Positions 34,359-45,400 of a DNA stretch of 64,000 bases are shown here, one piece after another; the first letter of the stretch is position 1; each line of letters begins with the position of its first letter. This stretch comes from Paracamarosporium sp. OC-R06-R3. Its lineage: Eukaryota; Ascomycota; Dothideomycetes; Pleosporales; Didymosphaeriaceae. Below the pieces are notes generated by a model, which worked only from the letters and a program-made list of their open reading frames with translations, searched no databases and was not told the DNA's origin. The DNA is taken from NCBI GenBank assembly GCA_019828545.1, contig JACVRA010000157.1, positions 124,001-188,000 of the forward strand, written 5' to 3'. The position numbers and the translations under genes were made by a program.

Positions 34359-36002
34359 TTAGAACCAATCTCCAATATCGAAGCCGCCTCCTCCTCCGCC
34401 TTCACCACCACCCCCGCCACCGCCAGAACTATTTCCTCCGCCTCCCCAAGGATCTTCACCTTGGCCCCAAACATCTTCTCCTTCTTGCCCAGGCTGCTGC
34501 TCTGGAGGGTACCCATAAGGGTCGTTCGTTGGAGTGTCATTTCCTTCTCCTGAATTTTCAGGCTGACCTCTTGCTCTTTGCATGGCTTCGTATCCGGCCA
34601 TGGTACCTGCACCAGCGGCCCATCCCTCGGCAGATCCCACACCTCGTGCAGCGGCACCGACTTCGCTGGCAATGCCCGTCTCGCCAGCTGCGCCAATCGC
34701 CCCAGCACCCGCTGCTCCAGCTTCTCCAGCGCCGGCGGCTGCTCCACCGGCGGCAGCTCCTCCTGCGGCCTCGCCACCAGCGCCGAACCAAGGAATCCAC
34801 ATAGGCCATAGTCCTCCCGAGCCACTATGCCGGCTGAAATAATCAAAGTCGACACTGACAGCCGTCGCAAGCATAACCGCGCGTTGATCAAGCGTCATGC
34901 CCGGGATGTCCTGAGACAGAGTCTTCGCTTGTTCGATACTATGAGCATTTTGTAGCTCCGCCTGAAGACCTGCAGAATCCATTCTGAGTGCGTACGCGCC
35001 AGTGTCTGTAAACAGCTCGCGTGCAAAGCCGCCGAAGTTGCGGTTAACAGAGCCAACGAGCCGTTGATCTTCTGACATGAGGCGGAAGTCCCAGGACAGG
35101 AAAGGTTCGTCGACTCGTGCGAATTGGACCATTCCGACTTCTTTGTTGTTGTCTGATAATGTTAGAGCTTTGGAGTCTGACAAGGGGAGATCGCCTGATG
35201 ACAGTTGCGGGGTGTTCGGCGCAGCGGGTTCTGTTGCGATATCGCGGGCGAGAAACAGGTTGTATTTTCTTCGTAACGGGGCCCATTCTTGCTCTGCTGC
35301 GCCGACAATCCTCATGTCAGATAACGGCAGGCTCGACGCCCCAGGCTCGGCGTACGCATTCGCATTAGGTCCCAGGGCATCATAGACTCGTATCCGCGAA
35401 CTGATCCAAGCGAAAGGCCGATGAAATCTAAGGACCTCTCTCTCTTCCTTATCGAATACGTGAGTCGTGAACGATCGGTGCGTCCTGAACATCTGCCGCG
35501 CTACAGCCCTTCCAACGCCATGATCTAGCTCTGCCAAATAGCCAATGTGGTTTCCATGCGGGTCCATTATAACATAGCGATTTGCTTGCTCAAAGCCCAT
35601 CAACACGTTCATCATCTCTAGCTGCCTCTGTACCACAATGGTGGAGTTCTCGAGGATGCGCATTGCGGGGTGCGTTTCTTTGATGACACCGTTGGCATCT
35701 TCGGGGATGTGGACGGGTGTGAGAAGAGGGTTATTCGCATCGGATGTTGTAGCGAGCGCGTTGGAAACGGCTTCGACTTTGGAGGGCGATGGTTCGTCGG
35801 GTGGCGGCGGCTGGTCTACATTTCTGTTCGGAGGAGGTTCAGGCCCCGACCGCCGCGGAGGAGCTTGACCATTTACTCTTGATGGAGACGGAGGAGGGTT
35901 TGTGCGACGTATGGAACCTCTTGGCCCGGGGGGAGTTCTCCGCGTCGCTAAAGTTCGTACATATCGCGGTATTGCTAACGACCAACGCGCTCTCATGAAC
36001 AT
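34359..36002 (-). CDS. Mitochondrial scramblase-family (Aim25-like) protein with glycine-rich tail
   Basis: This is a single-exon gene for 547 residues. The N-terminus (MFMRARWSLAIPRYVRTLATRR) is basic and amphipathic, like a mitochondrial presequence, followed by a proline-rich linker to about residue 70. The scramblase/LURAP-related beta-barrel domain spans about residues 105-395 (NRYVIMDPHGNHIGYLAE, RQMFRTHRSFTTHVFDK, then RLVGSVNRNFGGFARELFTDTG and AVMLATAVSVDFDYFSRH, a conserved C-terminal helix). The last 140 residues are Ala/Gly-rich, then acidic, ending in long glycine runs and GDWF. Yeast Aim25 and human PLSCR relatives are membrane-associated; scrambling by this subgroup is not established. 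The tail is low-complexity and gives several long false frames on the other strand. It is unusually long compared with the core family. Confidence 0.88.
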   Translation of the reverse strand: MFMRARWSLAIPRYVRTLATRRTPPGPRGSIRRTNPPPSPSRVNGQAPPRRSGPEPPPNRNVDQPPPPDEPSPSKVEAVSNALATTSDANNPLLTPVHIPEDANGVIKETHPAMRILENSTIVVQRQLEMMNVLMGFEQANRYVIMDPHGNHIGYLAELDHGVGRAVARQMFRTHRSFTTHVFDKEEREVLRFHRPFAWISSRIRVYDALGPNANAYAEPGASSLPLSDMRIVGAAEQEWAPLRRKYNLFLARDIATEPAAPNTPQLSSGDLPLSDSKALTLSDNNKEVGMVQFARVDEPFLSWDFRLMSEDQRLVGSVNRNFGGFARELFTDTGAYALRMDSAGLQAELQNAHSIEQAKTLSQDIPGMTLDQRAVMLATAVSVDFDYFSRHSGSGGLWPMWIPWFGAGGEAAGGAAAGGAAAGAGEAGAAGAGAIGAAGETGIASEVGAAARGVGSAEGWAAGAGTMAGYEAMQRARGQPENSGEGNDTPTNDPYGYPPEQQPGQEGEDVWGQGEDPWGGGGNSSGGGGGGGEGGGGGGFDIGDWF

Positions 36003-36739
36003 ATTTGCTTTCGTGATGGATCTAGAAGTTGTAAATGTACGTGTCTAGGAAATCATTATTGCTGAACCACTGTCAGGCTTTCTTTGACTCTTCAACCGCC
36101 TGTCTTTGCGTCTATGATACTGGTTGTTATGGATGGAGGTATATAAGTGGCGTAGCATTTTGGTTGGGCGGGAGCTCCAAAGCTCCGTCTTTGCACGCGG
36201 ACCAACGACGGATTACGTCATCGAGATAATGATCACAGAACAAGCGGAGTTGAAAGTGATTTGTATCAAGGTACACAGGATACGTAGAGTTCTTACTTTC
36301 ACGATCCAATTACTGTGATCGTAAGCTGAGAGAGATGAAGGGGAGTGAAGGTAGTGGTCCTTAGCGGCAGCCAATCAACATCCTAGAGCCTTGGCACTCC
36401 GCTAATTTTCCAGCTCCAGTTGTCTGACTCTGCACGTGTCTGCCACGACTGCAACATTCACAGCGATTTGCCAATTGCAGGCAATCCTCTGCAAGCAAGC
36501 AGAGCAAGAGACTAGTGAGTATATCCCGCCTTATGGATCCAATCATATGATGAACATTTCTTTTCATGTTAGACACAGCTCCAGGCATTCAGTTGGCTGT
36601 ATCCTGTGCTCTATGCTGTCTCAAATCATAGACTACAACGGTATCTGATAGCAACATCCTATCTATATTAATGTTAATCGGATGGTGTTCCTTGTTGACG
36701 ATCCAATAGGTCTCGTCACCCTCGTAGAACAATACCTGG
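36003..36739. other. Divergent promoter region, scramblase-like gene / SEN2
   Basis: This is 737 bp between two divergent start codons. It has short A/T-rich blocks but no gene or repeat that can be supported. Confidence 0.45.
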
Positions 36740-38101
36740 ATGGCTGCGACTCTCCTAGACCAAGCGCAAACTGCGCCGGCAGCAGCCAATGGCGCGGCAA
36801 GTAAATCTAAAGAGCATGGCCCAAATACAGCGCCCAAGAAGCCCCGACAAAGAAGGCCTAACTACAACGAAATCCACGCAAAGCCGCTTCCTCTCGAAGT
36901 CTTCCCACTTCCAGCCTTTATCCCCCACAACCCCATCTCTATCGTGCGAATAGCTATCACTTTACTCACTCAATCCATCTGGCCACCGTCTTCTCGTTCT
37001 GCTGTGCACAGGGCCTATTTCTCCGCCGAAACCCAGTCGATTCACGTGACTGATCCTGAAGCCATTCGCGCTCTGTGGGAGCAGGGCTTCTGGGGCTCGG
37101 GGTCTCTCAGTCGAAGTGAACCACAATGGTTAGCTCAAGAAAAACGAAAGCGCGGTCTGGACGCGATCACAACGAGCGAAGAAGTGACGCGCAAGAGACG
37201 AGAAGAGCGACGGCAGTTTAAACTGGAAAGAGCGAAGGCGCAAAGAGAAGCTATCGAGCAGCAGCTTCGTGAAGAGGGAAAACTTGATGCTGAGACGAAT
37301 TTGGAAGAGCTTGTCGAAAACGGTGACGTGAGCGAGTCCCCTAGAGGCACATTGTATCCATCAGATACCAATGTGCCTTTAGGTGACACCACCGCAGGCA
37401 ACGGGGGTTCGGTCGTGAACCAAATTGAGAAGACGCTTGCCGAAGAGAACCCGTCTTTCGACACGGGAATTCAAAACCAGGAGCACCTCCAACTGACGTT
37501 TGAAGAAGCCTTCTTTCTTAGCTACGTGCTCGGTGTTCTTGATGTTCATCATCGCGACATTGTTTTAAGCATAACAGACTTGGCTCGTCTCGTTTGTGCA
37601 CAATCAGACTTTCCGACCAATGGGAATAATGCCCCCGCCGACCTTCCTAACACGCCGATTTCACCATCAATAGAACCTGACAACAGCTTCATGTTAAAGT
37701 ATGTCGTCTTCCATCATTTCCGGTCGCTTGGTTGGGTGGTTCGACCAGGCATTAAATTCGCATGCGACTACCTCCTCTACCTGCGTGGCCCGGCCTTTAC
37801 TCACGCTGAGTTCGCAATCATGATAATCCCCGCGTATTCAGATCCCTACTGGTCCGCAACGTCTGCTAGGGCTGCAGCATGCAAGACGAAGGAGCAGAAG
37901 GATTGGTGGTGGCTGCATCGTCTTAACCGCGTGCAGACTCAAGTTCATAAAACGCTACTGTTAGTTTACGTAGACATTCCACCGCCGTGGGATGATGATG
38001 AAACCAAGAGTGGGATTTTAGATGTGGGGGATGTCTTGAAGAGGTACCGTGTCAGAGAATTTGTGTGGAGGAGGTGGTCACCAAACCGGAACAGGGATTA
38101 A
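36740..38101 (+). CDS. sen2: tRNA-splicing endonuclease subunit Sen2
   Basis: This is an intronless gene for a 453-residue catalytic subunit of the tRNA-splicing endonuclease, which cuts the 5' splice site of intron-containing pre-tRNAs. The N-terminal domain has YFSAETQSIHVTDPEAIRALWEQGFWG, the family signature. A long basic and acidic coiled-coil-like stretch follows (RKRREERRQFKLERAK, about residues 146-175), then a variable linker. The C-terminal nuclease domain reads VFHHFRSLGWVVRPGIKFACDYLLY (split across the fold) and RGPAFTHAEFAI. The catalytic triad is Tyr347 (or Tyr344), His355 and Lys404 (in QVHKTLLLVYV) by family comparison. The C-terminus with RYRVREFVWRRW is conserved. It is a single-copy core gene, useful for placing the genome. 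Confidence 0.95.
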   Translation: MAATLLDQAQTAPAAANGAASKSKEHGPNTAPKKPRQRRPNYNEIHAKPLPLEVFPLPAFIPHNPISIVRIAITLLTQSIWPPSSRSAVHRAYFSAETQSIHVTDPEAIRALWEQGFWGSGSLSRSEPQWLAQEKRKRGLDAITTSEEVTRKRREERRQFKLERAKAQREAIEQQLREEGKLDAETNLEELVENGDVSESPRGTLYPSDTNVPLGDTTAGNGGSVVNQIEKTLAEENPSFDTGIQNQEHLQLTFEEAFFLSYVLGVLDVHHRDIVLSITDLARLVCAQSDFPTNGNNAPADLPNTPISPSIEPDNSFMLKYVVFHHFRSLGWVVRPGIKFACDYLLYLRGPAFTHAEFAIMIIPAYSDPYWSATSARAAACKTKEQKDWWWLHRLNRVQTQVHKTLLLVYVDIPPPWDDDETKSGILDVGDVLKRYRVREFVWRRWSPNRNRD

Positions 38102-38418
38102 AAAGGTGACCATGCATATGCCAAGACGTGGGAGAAGGTACACAACAGCGACTCACAATACGCGGACTTCGGATCAGCATCACCCAAATTACTAGTTCGA
38201 GAAATCATACGTCGAGATCCCACGCTCACTCTTTGCTATATATCATCTCGGTCCAGCCCAGATTTGCCTTGATGCGACTGACGCTACAGACATAGGCAGT
38301 TGACCCTGGCTGACCTTGACCACGCCACAGATTTGCATAAGACTTCAGAGAAGAGAACGCATCCGACTAGGAAACTGTAAAAATACTAGAGCTGGGGTGT
38401 GATATCGCTTTTAGCTGT
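38102..38418. other. Intergenic stretch, SEN2 to F-box-like gene
   Basis: This is 317 bp between two plus-strand genes, with no feature beyond an expected promoter. Confidence 0.45.
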
Positions 38419-39507
38419 ATGCCAATTGCAATGAACTCTTCAACCATCAATACTGCACCGATGGCGTTTCAGCCGCGCTACTACACTCAACCCTCCTTCT
38501 TCGAGCACCTCAATTACGATGTCCGACAAATTGTTTACCAACACATGGAAGACCATCTCCCGCCTGTATCACACTCGCTGAAATACTCCGGGTTCGCCCT
38601 CTCCTGCAAACAAGCCTACACCGAGATCCACCAACCCGCCATAAAAGGCGTCCGTCGGTTTCTAGAAGATTTCCAACAGAACCTCGAAAGGTACACAGCT
38701 ACATCTATCAACATCATTCCGGACGTACCTCTCGATAGCACATTCTCGGATGTCCGTCACATCACAATTCGGATTCCACCGTCGCTAGTAATGAGTGCAT
38801 TCGACAGTCAACTCGACAAAGCCGTAGTCGCCCTGCGACCCATACTATCAGGGCACTTCCAAAAAGTCACGCTTCTGTTCGTCGACCCAGAAAACGAATA
38901 TCCAGAGAGCTTTAAAACCGCAATGCGTGTGTCCTCTGGCTTCGCGCTCTTCAGACTCGCGCAGATTATCATGGACGAGCGCAAAGTCCAATCCAGCATC
39001 AAGGCCCTCTCAAAATACGTGTCCCTGCTGTCGTCATACCATGGTCTGTACCCTACAGCCACTTCGGAACCATACCCGTCCGATTTCACAGGCACGCTCC
39101 TGCATAAAGGCAAGGATCTCCCGCGTCCGATCAGCACAACCGATATCCAAATCGCATGGGATTGGCGCCCCGAAGAGCTTATCGGAACACCCTCCACACT
39201 CCGTGGGTACCTTCACGAATACTCGGCGCAGGCGGAGAAGCCCCAGGAGCCTACGTGGCCACAGCTATATGTTGTTGAGAGCGACGACAAGTACGTGGGC
39301 ATGCAGGGCATTGTCTGCAAGCAGAGGTGGTGTGTGTCTGAGAGTGTGAAGGTGTATTGGCTCTTGCAGGAACACCGGTACAAGAGCTTGAAGGGGTACT
39401 GTTGGAGTAAAGGCGTGGCAGTGGACGTAGAACCAGGACTGGGTGGGATGAGCACGAAAGAATTTCAAGAGAAAAATCCGCCGTTGGTCTTGGCTGCGCT
39501 GTTCTAA
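38419..39507 (+). CDS. F-box-like protein of the LPAELR/2EXR type (divergent)
   Basis: This is an intronless gene for 362 residues starting at the first ATG of the frame; three further in-frame methionines within 15 codons make the exact start uncertain. SFFEHLNYDVRQIVYQHM (about residues 26-43) is a degenerate form of the LPAELR F-box-like helix, and SGFALSCKQAYTEIHQP is the usual second helix. The rest has a strand-rich middle (FSDVRHITIRIPPSLV, then FQKVTLLFVDPENE) as in the other two genes of this kind in the window. No enzyme motif is seen. It is placed among core genes rather than in the accessory regions. Role in ubiquitin ligase targeting is family-based inference. Confidence 0.75.
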   Translation: MPIAMNSSTINTAPMAFQPRYYTQPSFFEHLNYDVRQIVYQHMEDHLPPVSHSLKYSGFALSCKQAYTEIHQPAIKGVRRFLEDFQQNLERYTATSINIIPDVPLDSTFSDVRHITIRIPPSLVMSAFDSQLDKAVVALRPILSGHFQKVTLLFVDPENEYPESFKTAMRVSSGFALFRLAQIIMDERKVQSSIKALSKYVSLLSSYHGLYPTATSEPYPSDFTGTLLHKGKDLPRPISTTDIQIAWDWRPEELIGTPSTLRGYLHEYSAQAEKPQEPTWPQLYVVESDDKYVGMQGIVCKQRWCVSESVKVYWLLQEHRYKSLKGYCWSKGVAVDVEPGLGGMSTKEFQEKNPPLVLAALF

Positions 39508-40343
39508 GGATTGGGTTTGATGCGGGTAGGATCCTGCTGTTCGGCGTTCCAGATGGGGTGGCGTTCGGGTATTTGGGTGTTGCGGGGAAGTCGGCGTAGA
39601 CTTCGGCGTACAAGCTATGCAACAGATGGCCACGACTACAGTCCGGTTTCTTATTGCGCGTATGTACCCGTTTTGAGGGTAACGATTACTACTAAGCGCT
39701 TGGTATAGTATTAATGCAAACGCACTTGTATATCACCGCGTCGCAGACACATCATGAAAACGCGCATGCCACTTTTCTAACGTTGTATGGAGCCACATCA
39801 CAGTGCATCGTGTAACTGAAAGGAGGTTCCACAAATGTACCCTTGGAAGCATTCCCGATGTTTTGGAATGTATTGTTCTACGATAGGTGATAACGGATGT
39901 ATCCAAGGATCAAACATGAGTGGGTTACTCGTCCATAACTTTATGATACGCCGTATAACTTGAGATAACTAACACCCGTATTGCAGCTCCCAATTCCCTT
40001 TCAAGTTTATCCACACGCGCCGCAAGTATACACTCGCGATGCATCCGCGCATATTTGCGTCTCACCTGCCTCAGCCGCAGCTACCCGCAACGCACAACGC
40101 ACCCGTACCTGCATCAATCCATCGCTGCCCGTCCTTAGCCACCACCGCACATCTGCTTTTACGTACCATGTATAAGGTACCCTTCTGCCTCACTCACCCT
40201 TCCCAGAATATTCATTACATCACCCCTCGCGTTGACCGCTTAACCCAACACTAATAACCCCACGCTCGCCCACATCATCACCAGCAATCATTTTGCTTTA
40301 CACTACTCCTCGCCATCGCTATCCACATTAAGGACTCAACACC
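39508..40343. other. Intergenic stretch before the sulfite oxidase gene
   Basis: This is 836 bp. No gene is supported. The last 350 bp, up to the start at 40344, are C/A-rich and pyrimidine-rich, like a promoter and 5' leader. Confidence 0.45.
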
Positions 40344-41875
40344 ATGTCGAAGATCAAGGTACGCCTGCCCAATCATCCGACCGCAGCAGCGTGTTTGCTT
40401 GTGAAAGAGCCACATCGCTGACGTCATCGCGCAGCTTGAATACTCAGTCGAAGAGCCGTTGAATCGAGAACCCAAGTTGGATGAATTGGTTTCGAGGCAT
40501 GCGTCCAATTTACCTGCGTTTGATACAAGGGAGGAAGGCTAAGGATTTGGCAGTTTTCTTACAGAGGATGACCAGGGTTACGACCGGAACCATGGGCCGA
40601 TCCCGCATATCAATGTAGAAGAGCATAGGGTCAAGGTTAATGGGCTTGTGGAGAAGGAATTGAGCTTGAGTATTGAGGAGCTGGGGAAATTTCCGCAGAA
40701 GACGATAGTTTGCGCTTTGTAAGGTTGCTCTTTCGTATCTTCTTCGTCTTAACACATCTCCCAGCGACACTTCCACAGCTGGAGAACGCAGATTTGCGCA
40801 CTATTAGATGTGTGTAACACGTATGCTCAAACTTTTGCACCAGCTTTGTACATCAGGATTCGATTGCTAATTATGAGACATACAGACAATGCGCGGGCAA
40901 TCGTCGCCACACCATGCGCACCAAACTCAAAGAAGTCAGCGGCATCGACTGGTTCGACGGCGCCGTAATGAACTGTTCCTGGACTGGCCCGCTCCTCTGC
41001 GACGTCCTCACTACCGCCTCCCTCAACGTCCCTGAGACTTCCAAGACCACCGCCCATGTGGAATTTGCGTGTTTCCAGACTCCCACGCAGGAGGACGATT
41101 GGTACGGCGCCAGCGTGCCCTTGTCCCGTGTTATGGACCCCGAAAGCGGAGTTATCCTGGCGTTGCAGATGAACGGGAAACCTCTTACGCCTAATCACGG
41201 TGCACCTGTGCGCGTCGTCACGCCAGGGATTGCGGGCGCGAGGAGTGTCAAGTGGCTGGATCGCGTGACGGTGCAGATGTGCGAGTCTGAGAACTTTTAC
41301 CAGAGGTGCGTACTTGGGTGTGAAGCCTAGAACTCTCGCTGTAGGCTGTGGTATCCAAGCTCCACGATGGATTATCTGAGCTCAAACTGACTGTGGATCT
41401 ATAAACCAGGCACGATTACAAGATTCTCCCCCCAGAAGCAGCGACCAAGGAAGAGGCAGAGAAATGGTGGGATCGCGTAGACGCGCTACAAGACATGCCC
41501 GTCAACAGCGTCATCGCCATCCCAGCATCCGACTCCACCGTTCGTCTCGACGAGAATGGCACGATAGAAGTCAAAGGGTACGCACTACCCTCCGGCTCGG
41601 ACGGACCCATCACCAAAGTCGAGATCTCCACGGACGACGGCATCACATGGCAGCTCGCAGAGCTGCTGAAAGATCAAGAGACGCAGGGTGCGGAGCTGAA
41701 ATGGGCGTGGTGTCTATGGCGGGCCCGGGTGCGTATCTCCCAAGGAAAAGACAGGAAGGTGTTGAGTCGGGCGACGGACAAGAGCGGGAATACGCAGCAG
41801 GCGTGTCCGAAGTGGAATTTCAGAGGCGTGGCGTATAATGGGTATGGGGAGGCGAGCGGGCTGAATGTGGTCTAG
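40344..41875 (+). CDS. Sulfite oxidase family molybdopterin enzyme
   Basis: The product has 377 residues in five exons: 40344-40358 (only 15 bp), 40435-40502, 40554-40718, 40886-41305 and 41410-41875. Introns are 76, 51, 167 and 104 bp. The 51 bp second intron removes an in-frame TAA and restores the family sequence RHAFLTEDDQGYDRNHGPIPH. The Moco domain has QCAGNRR with the ligand cysteine at about Cys85, followed by GPLLCDVL, and NHGAPVRVVTPGIAGARSVKWL; the C-terminal dimerisation domain has VKGYALPSGSDGPITKVEIS and ATDKSGNTQ. There is no heme b5 domain and no mitochondrial signal, so it is like the plant sulfite oxidase that uses oxygen. It lacks a PTS1 (ends LNVV). It would oxidise sulfite to sulfate. 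A nitrate reductase is excluded by length. Confidence 0.93.
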
Positions 41876-42428
41876 GGGTTGCACGACGTCGCTGTTCTGG
41901 AAGGGTGGATCTGGCTATCGTTTTGCTGAGGGGTAACGCATGGTGGAGTGAGCGAGAAAATGCGCGAACTGGGTGTGGAATTATTTTTTGGGTGTTTATC
42001 TGGAGTGGTGTTTGGGTTCGGCGAACATGGCTGCGCGGTGTGTTGCTTGTTGAGCTGGTTTGGATAGTTGAAGCATTGTTTGGCATTTATTTCCGTCGTC
42101 TATATAAGATGTCAATCAAAAAGACGAGAACCTGACAGCCCACGTATACTGATGTCAATGGGCGTGAATGTTCATACTTCATGGTACCATTTAGGTCACT
42201 TGATCGAGACATGGAGGGTCAAGTGACGGCCCATGACTAAGCGTGATCGGCGCAGGGAAGGCGCACGCGGGCAGGAACCACGGGAAGACGCGAAGCATAG
42301 CTCACCAGCTCACCATCACTCCACACGCCTCAACGAGCCATGACAGATGCGATAAAAGCTTCCGAGCACGCCATGCTGACTTGATAGTTTTCGTCTTGCG
42401 ACCCGCGCACACCACCCACAGTCTTTTC
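41876..42428. other. Intergenic stretch before the telomere-type gene
   Basis: This is 553 bp between two plus-strand genes. An in-frame extension of the next gene reaches back to 42243 but lacks an ATG. Nothing else is supported. Confidence 0.45.
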
Positions 42429-45400
42429 ATGGACACGATTTCTATTTCCGAGCTCAAGCCAGAGCTGCGCGGGCTCGAGTCCAAGCACATCCGTGGCGTT
42501 GTAACCCTCATATGGCCGTATTCCTCCTCGGCACGCCAATTCGCGGTTCTCCTGGCGCACCCCGATTTCCGCCTGCGACGCAAGAATGGACAGGTCCGGG
42601 TGCGCTTTTCGGGCTCGAGCGCACGAGCGATTGCAAGCACGGGAGTGGGCATTGGCGACGAGGTGGTGCTGAGCCTGCGGGGCGTGGCGTTTGCGAAGGA
42701 AAGCTCCGTCAGCACGCCTGGGAGCAGCATCGACTGGGAACTTGCATACGCGCAGACGCTGTGCTCGAGAATCGTGCGGAATGGGGAGCAATTGGCGGAT
42801 CTGGAGCTCGTCGATGTCGCGCCTACGCCGGCGCCCAGCTCGCCTGTTAGAGATGTACTGCGCGCTTCGACTGGGTCGGCGCACCAGTGGTCGTCGCCGG
42901 CTTTTCTCAAGCGCACTAGCCTCTCGAATGGGGCGGTCTTGAGGCCTGAATTCGATCCGTTCGGTGACGATATTGAGGATGGACATGATAAGAAGCGGAG
43001 GAGGAGGTCGTATAGGGATTGGCATGCTTGGACGTATCTTGCGCGCACGCCGTCGCCGGAAAAGGAGGATGTGGATATGGATGGGTTGGAGGGTCCCGGC
43101 AGCTCGCCGAGTCGTCCGATGCTATTACCCGACACGCCCGTGTCTCCGTCGAAAGCGCAAGTGGGTGCTGATGCGGACTTACATGAAGAGTTGGGTAGAG
43201 AAGATGCAGGCGTGGAAGAAGATGGACAGGTCGTGTCCGAAGTTCGGCAGGAAGAAGTTGAGGATAATGCGTCTGGGCAGCGCCGATCCTCGATGGATGG
43301 GGCCGTAAACGATCTTGTGCAAGATGCTGATTACTATGATCTGTACGCTGGGCCCGATGAACGGCCTGAATACGAGGGGTCTACTGCCATTGGAGGCGAT
43401 ACAGAGCTCAACACGGAAGAGGAAATAGATGTTGAGCCACAAGAAACTCGGTCTCCTACCGACGTTGGGACAAACGGTGCTGAAGAGTCAGGCGATGCAC
43501 CTTCACGGGGCGAGACATTCAAAAACGTCGACCTACCTTCGGACAACGAGGCTGTTGAGCCTGTATTAGACGACACGGCTCGCTCATTGGAGACACACAA
43601 CATCATCGATATCGAAACTAACGAGCAAGGTGACATCTCAACGGAGGAAATATTGTATCGACGAAACCGAAGCATATCGGAAACTAATGACGGTCGACTA
43701 ATACTGGATGGCACGCCCCAGCTCGTGATGCCACCCCCCACACTATCCCTCCTCCAAACCTCCTTCCAAACCCCATACGTCCCAGGCCTCCTAACACCAA
43801 TCGGCAAAGAACCCTCAAGTCCGAATCTCCAACCCCTAGACTCTTCCACACTCCCCATGCCCTCGCCCTTCCCCGGAGACCGCGACGGGAGCGTATCCTC
43901 GTACCTAGATTTCGTCAGCTCTTCGGAGCCGCCTGGCGAGGAAAACGCCGCAAGCGAGACCAAGCAGGGCCTACCGGATGATGAGGCCGATTACATTGTG
44001 GATACGAGCTTTTACAGCTCGGTCAGCTCGTCGAAGGCCCCGGCTTGGCATCCGACGCATGAGTCGGCGTTTACGGATGTGAGGTTTACGTTTGGGATGG
44101 ATGGGGCGTCGTTTTCGTGCCCTCAGACGGCTACGGGGGTGGAGAAGGGGGTGGGTGGAGATGAGATACCTGCTGTTGGAGAGGCGGTGGGGGATGAGGA
44201 TGAGCGCGGTTCGTTGATGCGTGAGGATGAGTTTGCTGGTGGGGAGAATGGGGATGCAGAGAATGAGCGGCTGGTGGATGAGCGGCCAGGGGACGAACAT
44301 GCAGCGGATGAGCCCCCAGAAAACGAGCACCCAGCGGACGAGCCCTTAGAGGTACCTGAGCCCGTGGATACCTTTCTCGCAAGCTCTCCAGTAGAGTTAC
44401 AGGCACCACAACAACAAGAGCTGACCGATGCGGTTTTTCCACCTTCCGGTGCCGAGACCGGGGACACTAAGCGGGATGAACAACCGGACGTCGAGATGGT
44501 TGATGAAGTAGATGTGGACGACGTTAACGATGAAAGAGGGCCAGATGAAGTTCCCGAAGACCATTCAGCTGTATCCAACACCATGCTTGACATTGATCAG
44601 TTGGACGAGGTGCAACTGGATCCCTCCGTAAATGCGGACGAGGGCGTCGATCACACCGTTGATAGTGGAGAAGCTGAGGAATCGCAAAGGAATGCTACGC
44701 CCGGCCCAGATGTGCAGCAAGTCACTGCTGAGCCATCAGTCATCGATATAACGTCGCCTTTAGATGATGGCGGCGATAAAGAGATGTCTTCTCAGGAGTT
44801 GGTACATTTGGACCTTGTTCATGTGGATGAGGAACAGGTGACAGAAGAGCCGGTCCGGACTGAAACACTAGCTACGCAGGAATCACTGGCGGAGGTGGGA
44901 ACGGAGTCCGATCATACCGTGGATGCTGCACAGCAGCTGCCAGAGGACTCGACATTATCCACTTCTCAGCGCGATGTCTCAATCGAACAGGGTATCTCTC
45001 AGCTGGAGTACATCGAGCCAGAATATGTCGAACCGGAGCACATCGAGCCGGAGCACATCGAGCCTGAGCCAACAGAGGCAATTGAGATCCGCAATGAAGC
45101 AAGCGCGATCGCTGAGACGGTGGATCTTCTAATGCCAGATTCTAGTCTTGCTCAAGAGGACGTTAAGATGGAGTCGATTGAGGAAACTTTCGCAAGTTTC
45201 ATTGATGAGAATGGTGAGCAGCTCGGTGACGCTCCTACGCTCGAAACTAGCCCCGAGCTGCTCCTTGCTATTCCAGAGGATGGTGACAAGGTTGGCGCAA
45301 GTCAACTTGTGTCGGTTCCTGATACTGTTCCGGCCAGAAACACGCGGTCCAAGACAAAAACATCCATGTCTCCCGAAAAGGAAGCTCGTGTATCGTTGCC

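Noticed and set aside
34307..35385. Several open frames on both strands rich in Arg, Leu or Ser
   Set aside because: They are shadows of the Gly/Ala-rich tail and core of the scramblase-type gene.
42302..43135. 277-codon minus-strand frame and other antisense frames in the telomere-type gene
   Set aside because: Low-complexity coding sequence of the sense gene leaves the antisense frames open; no start context or domain.
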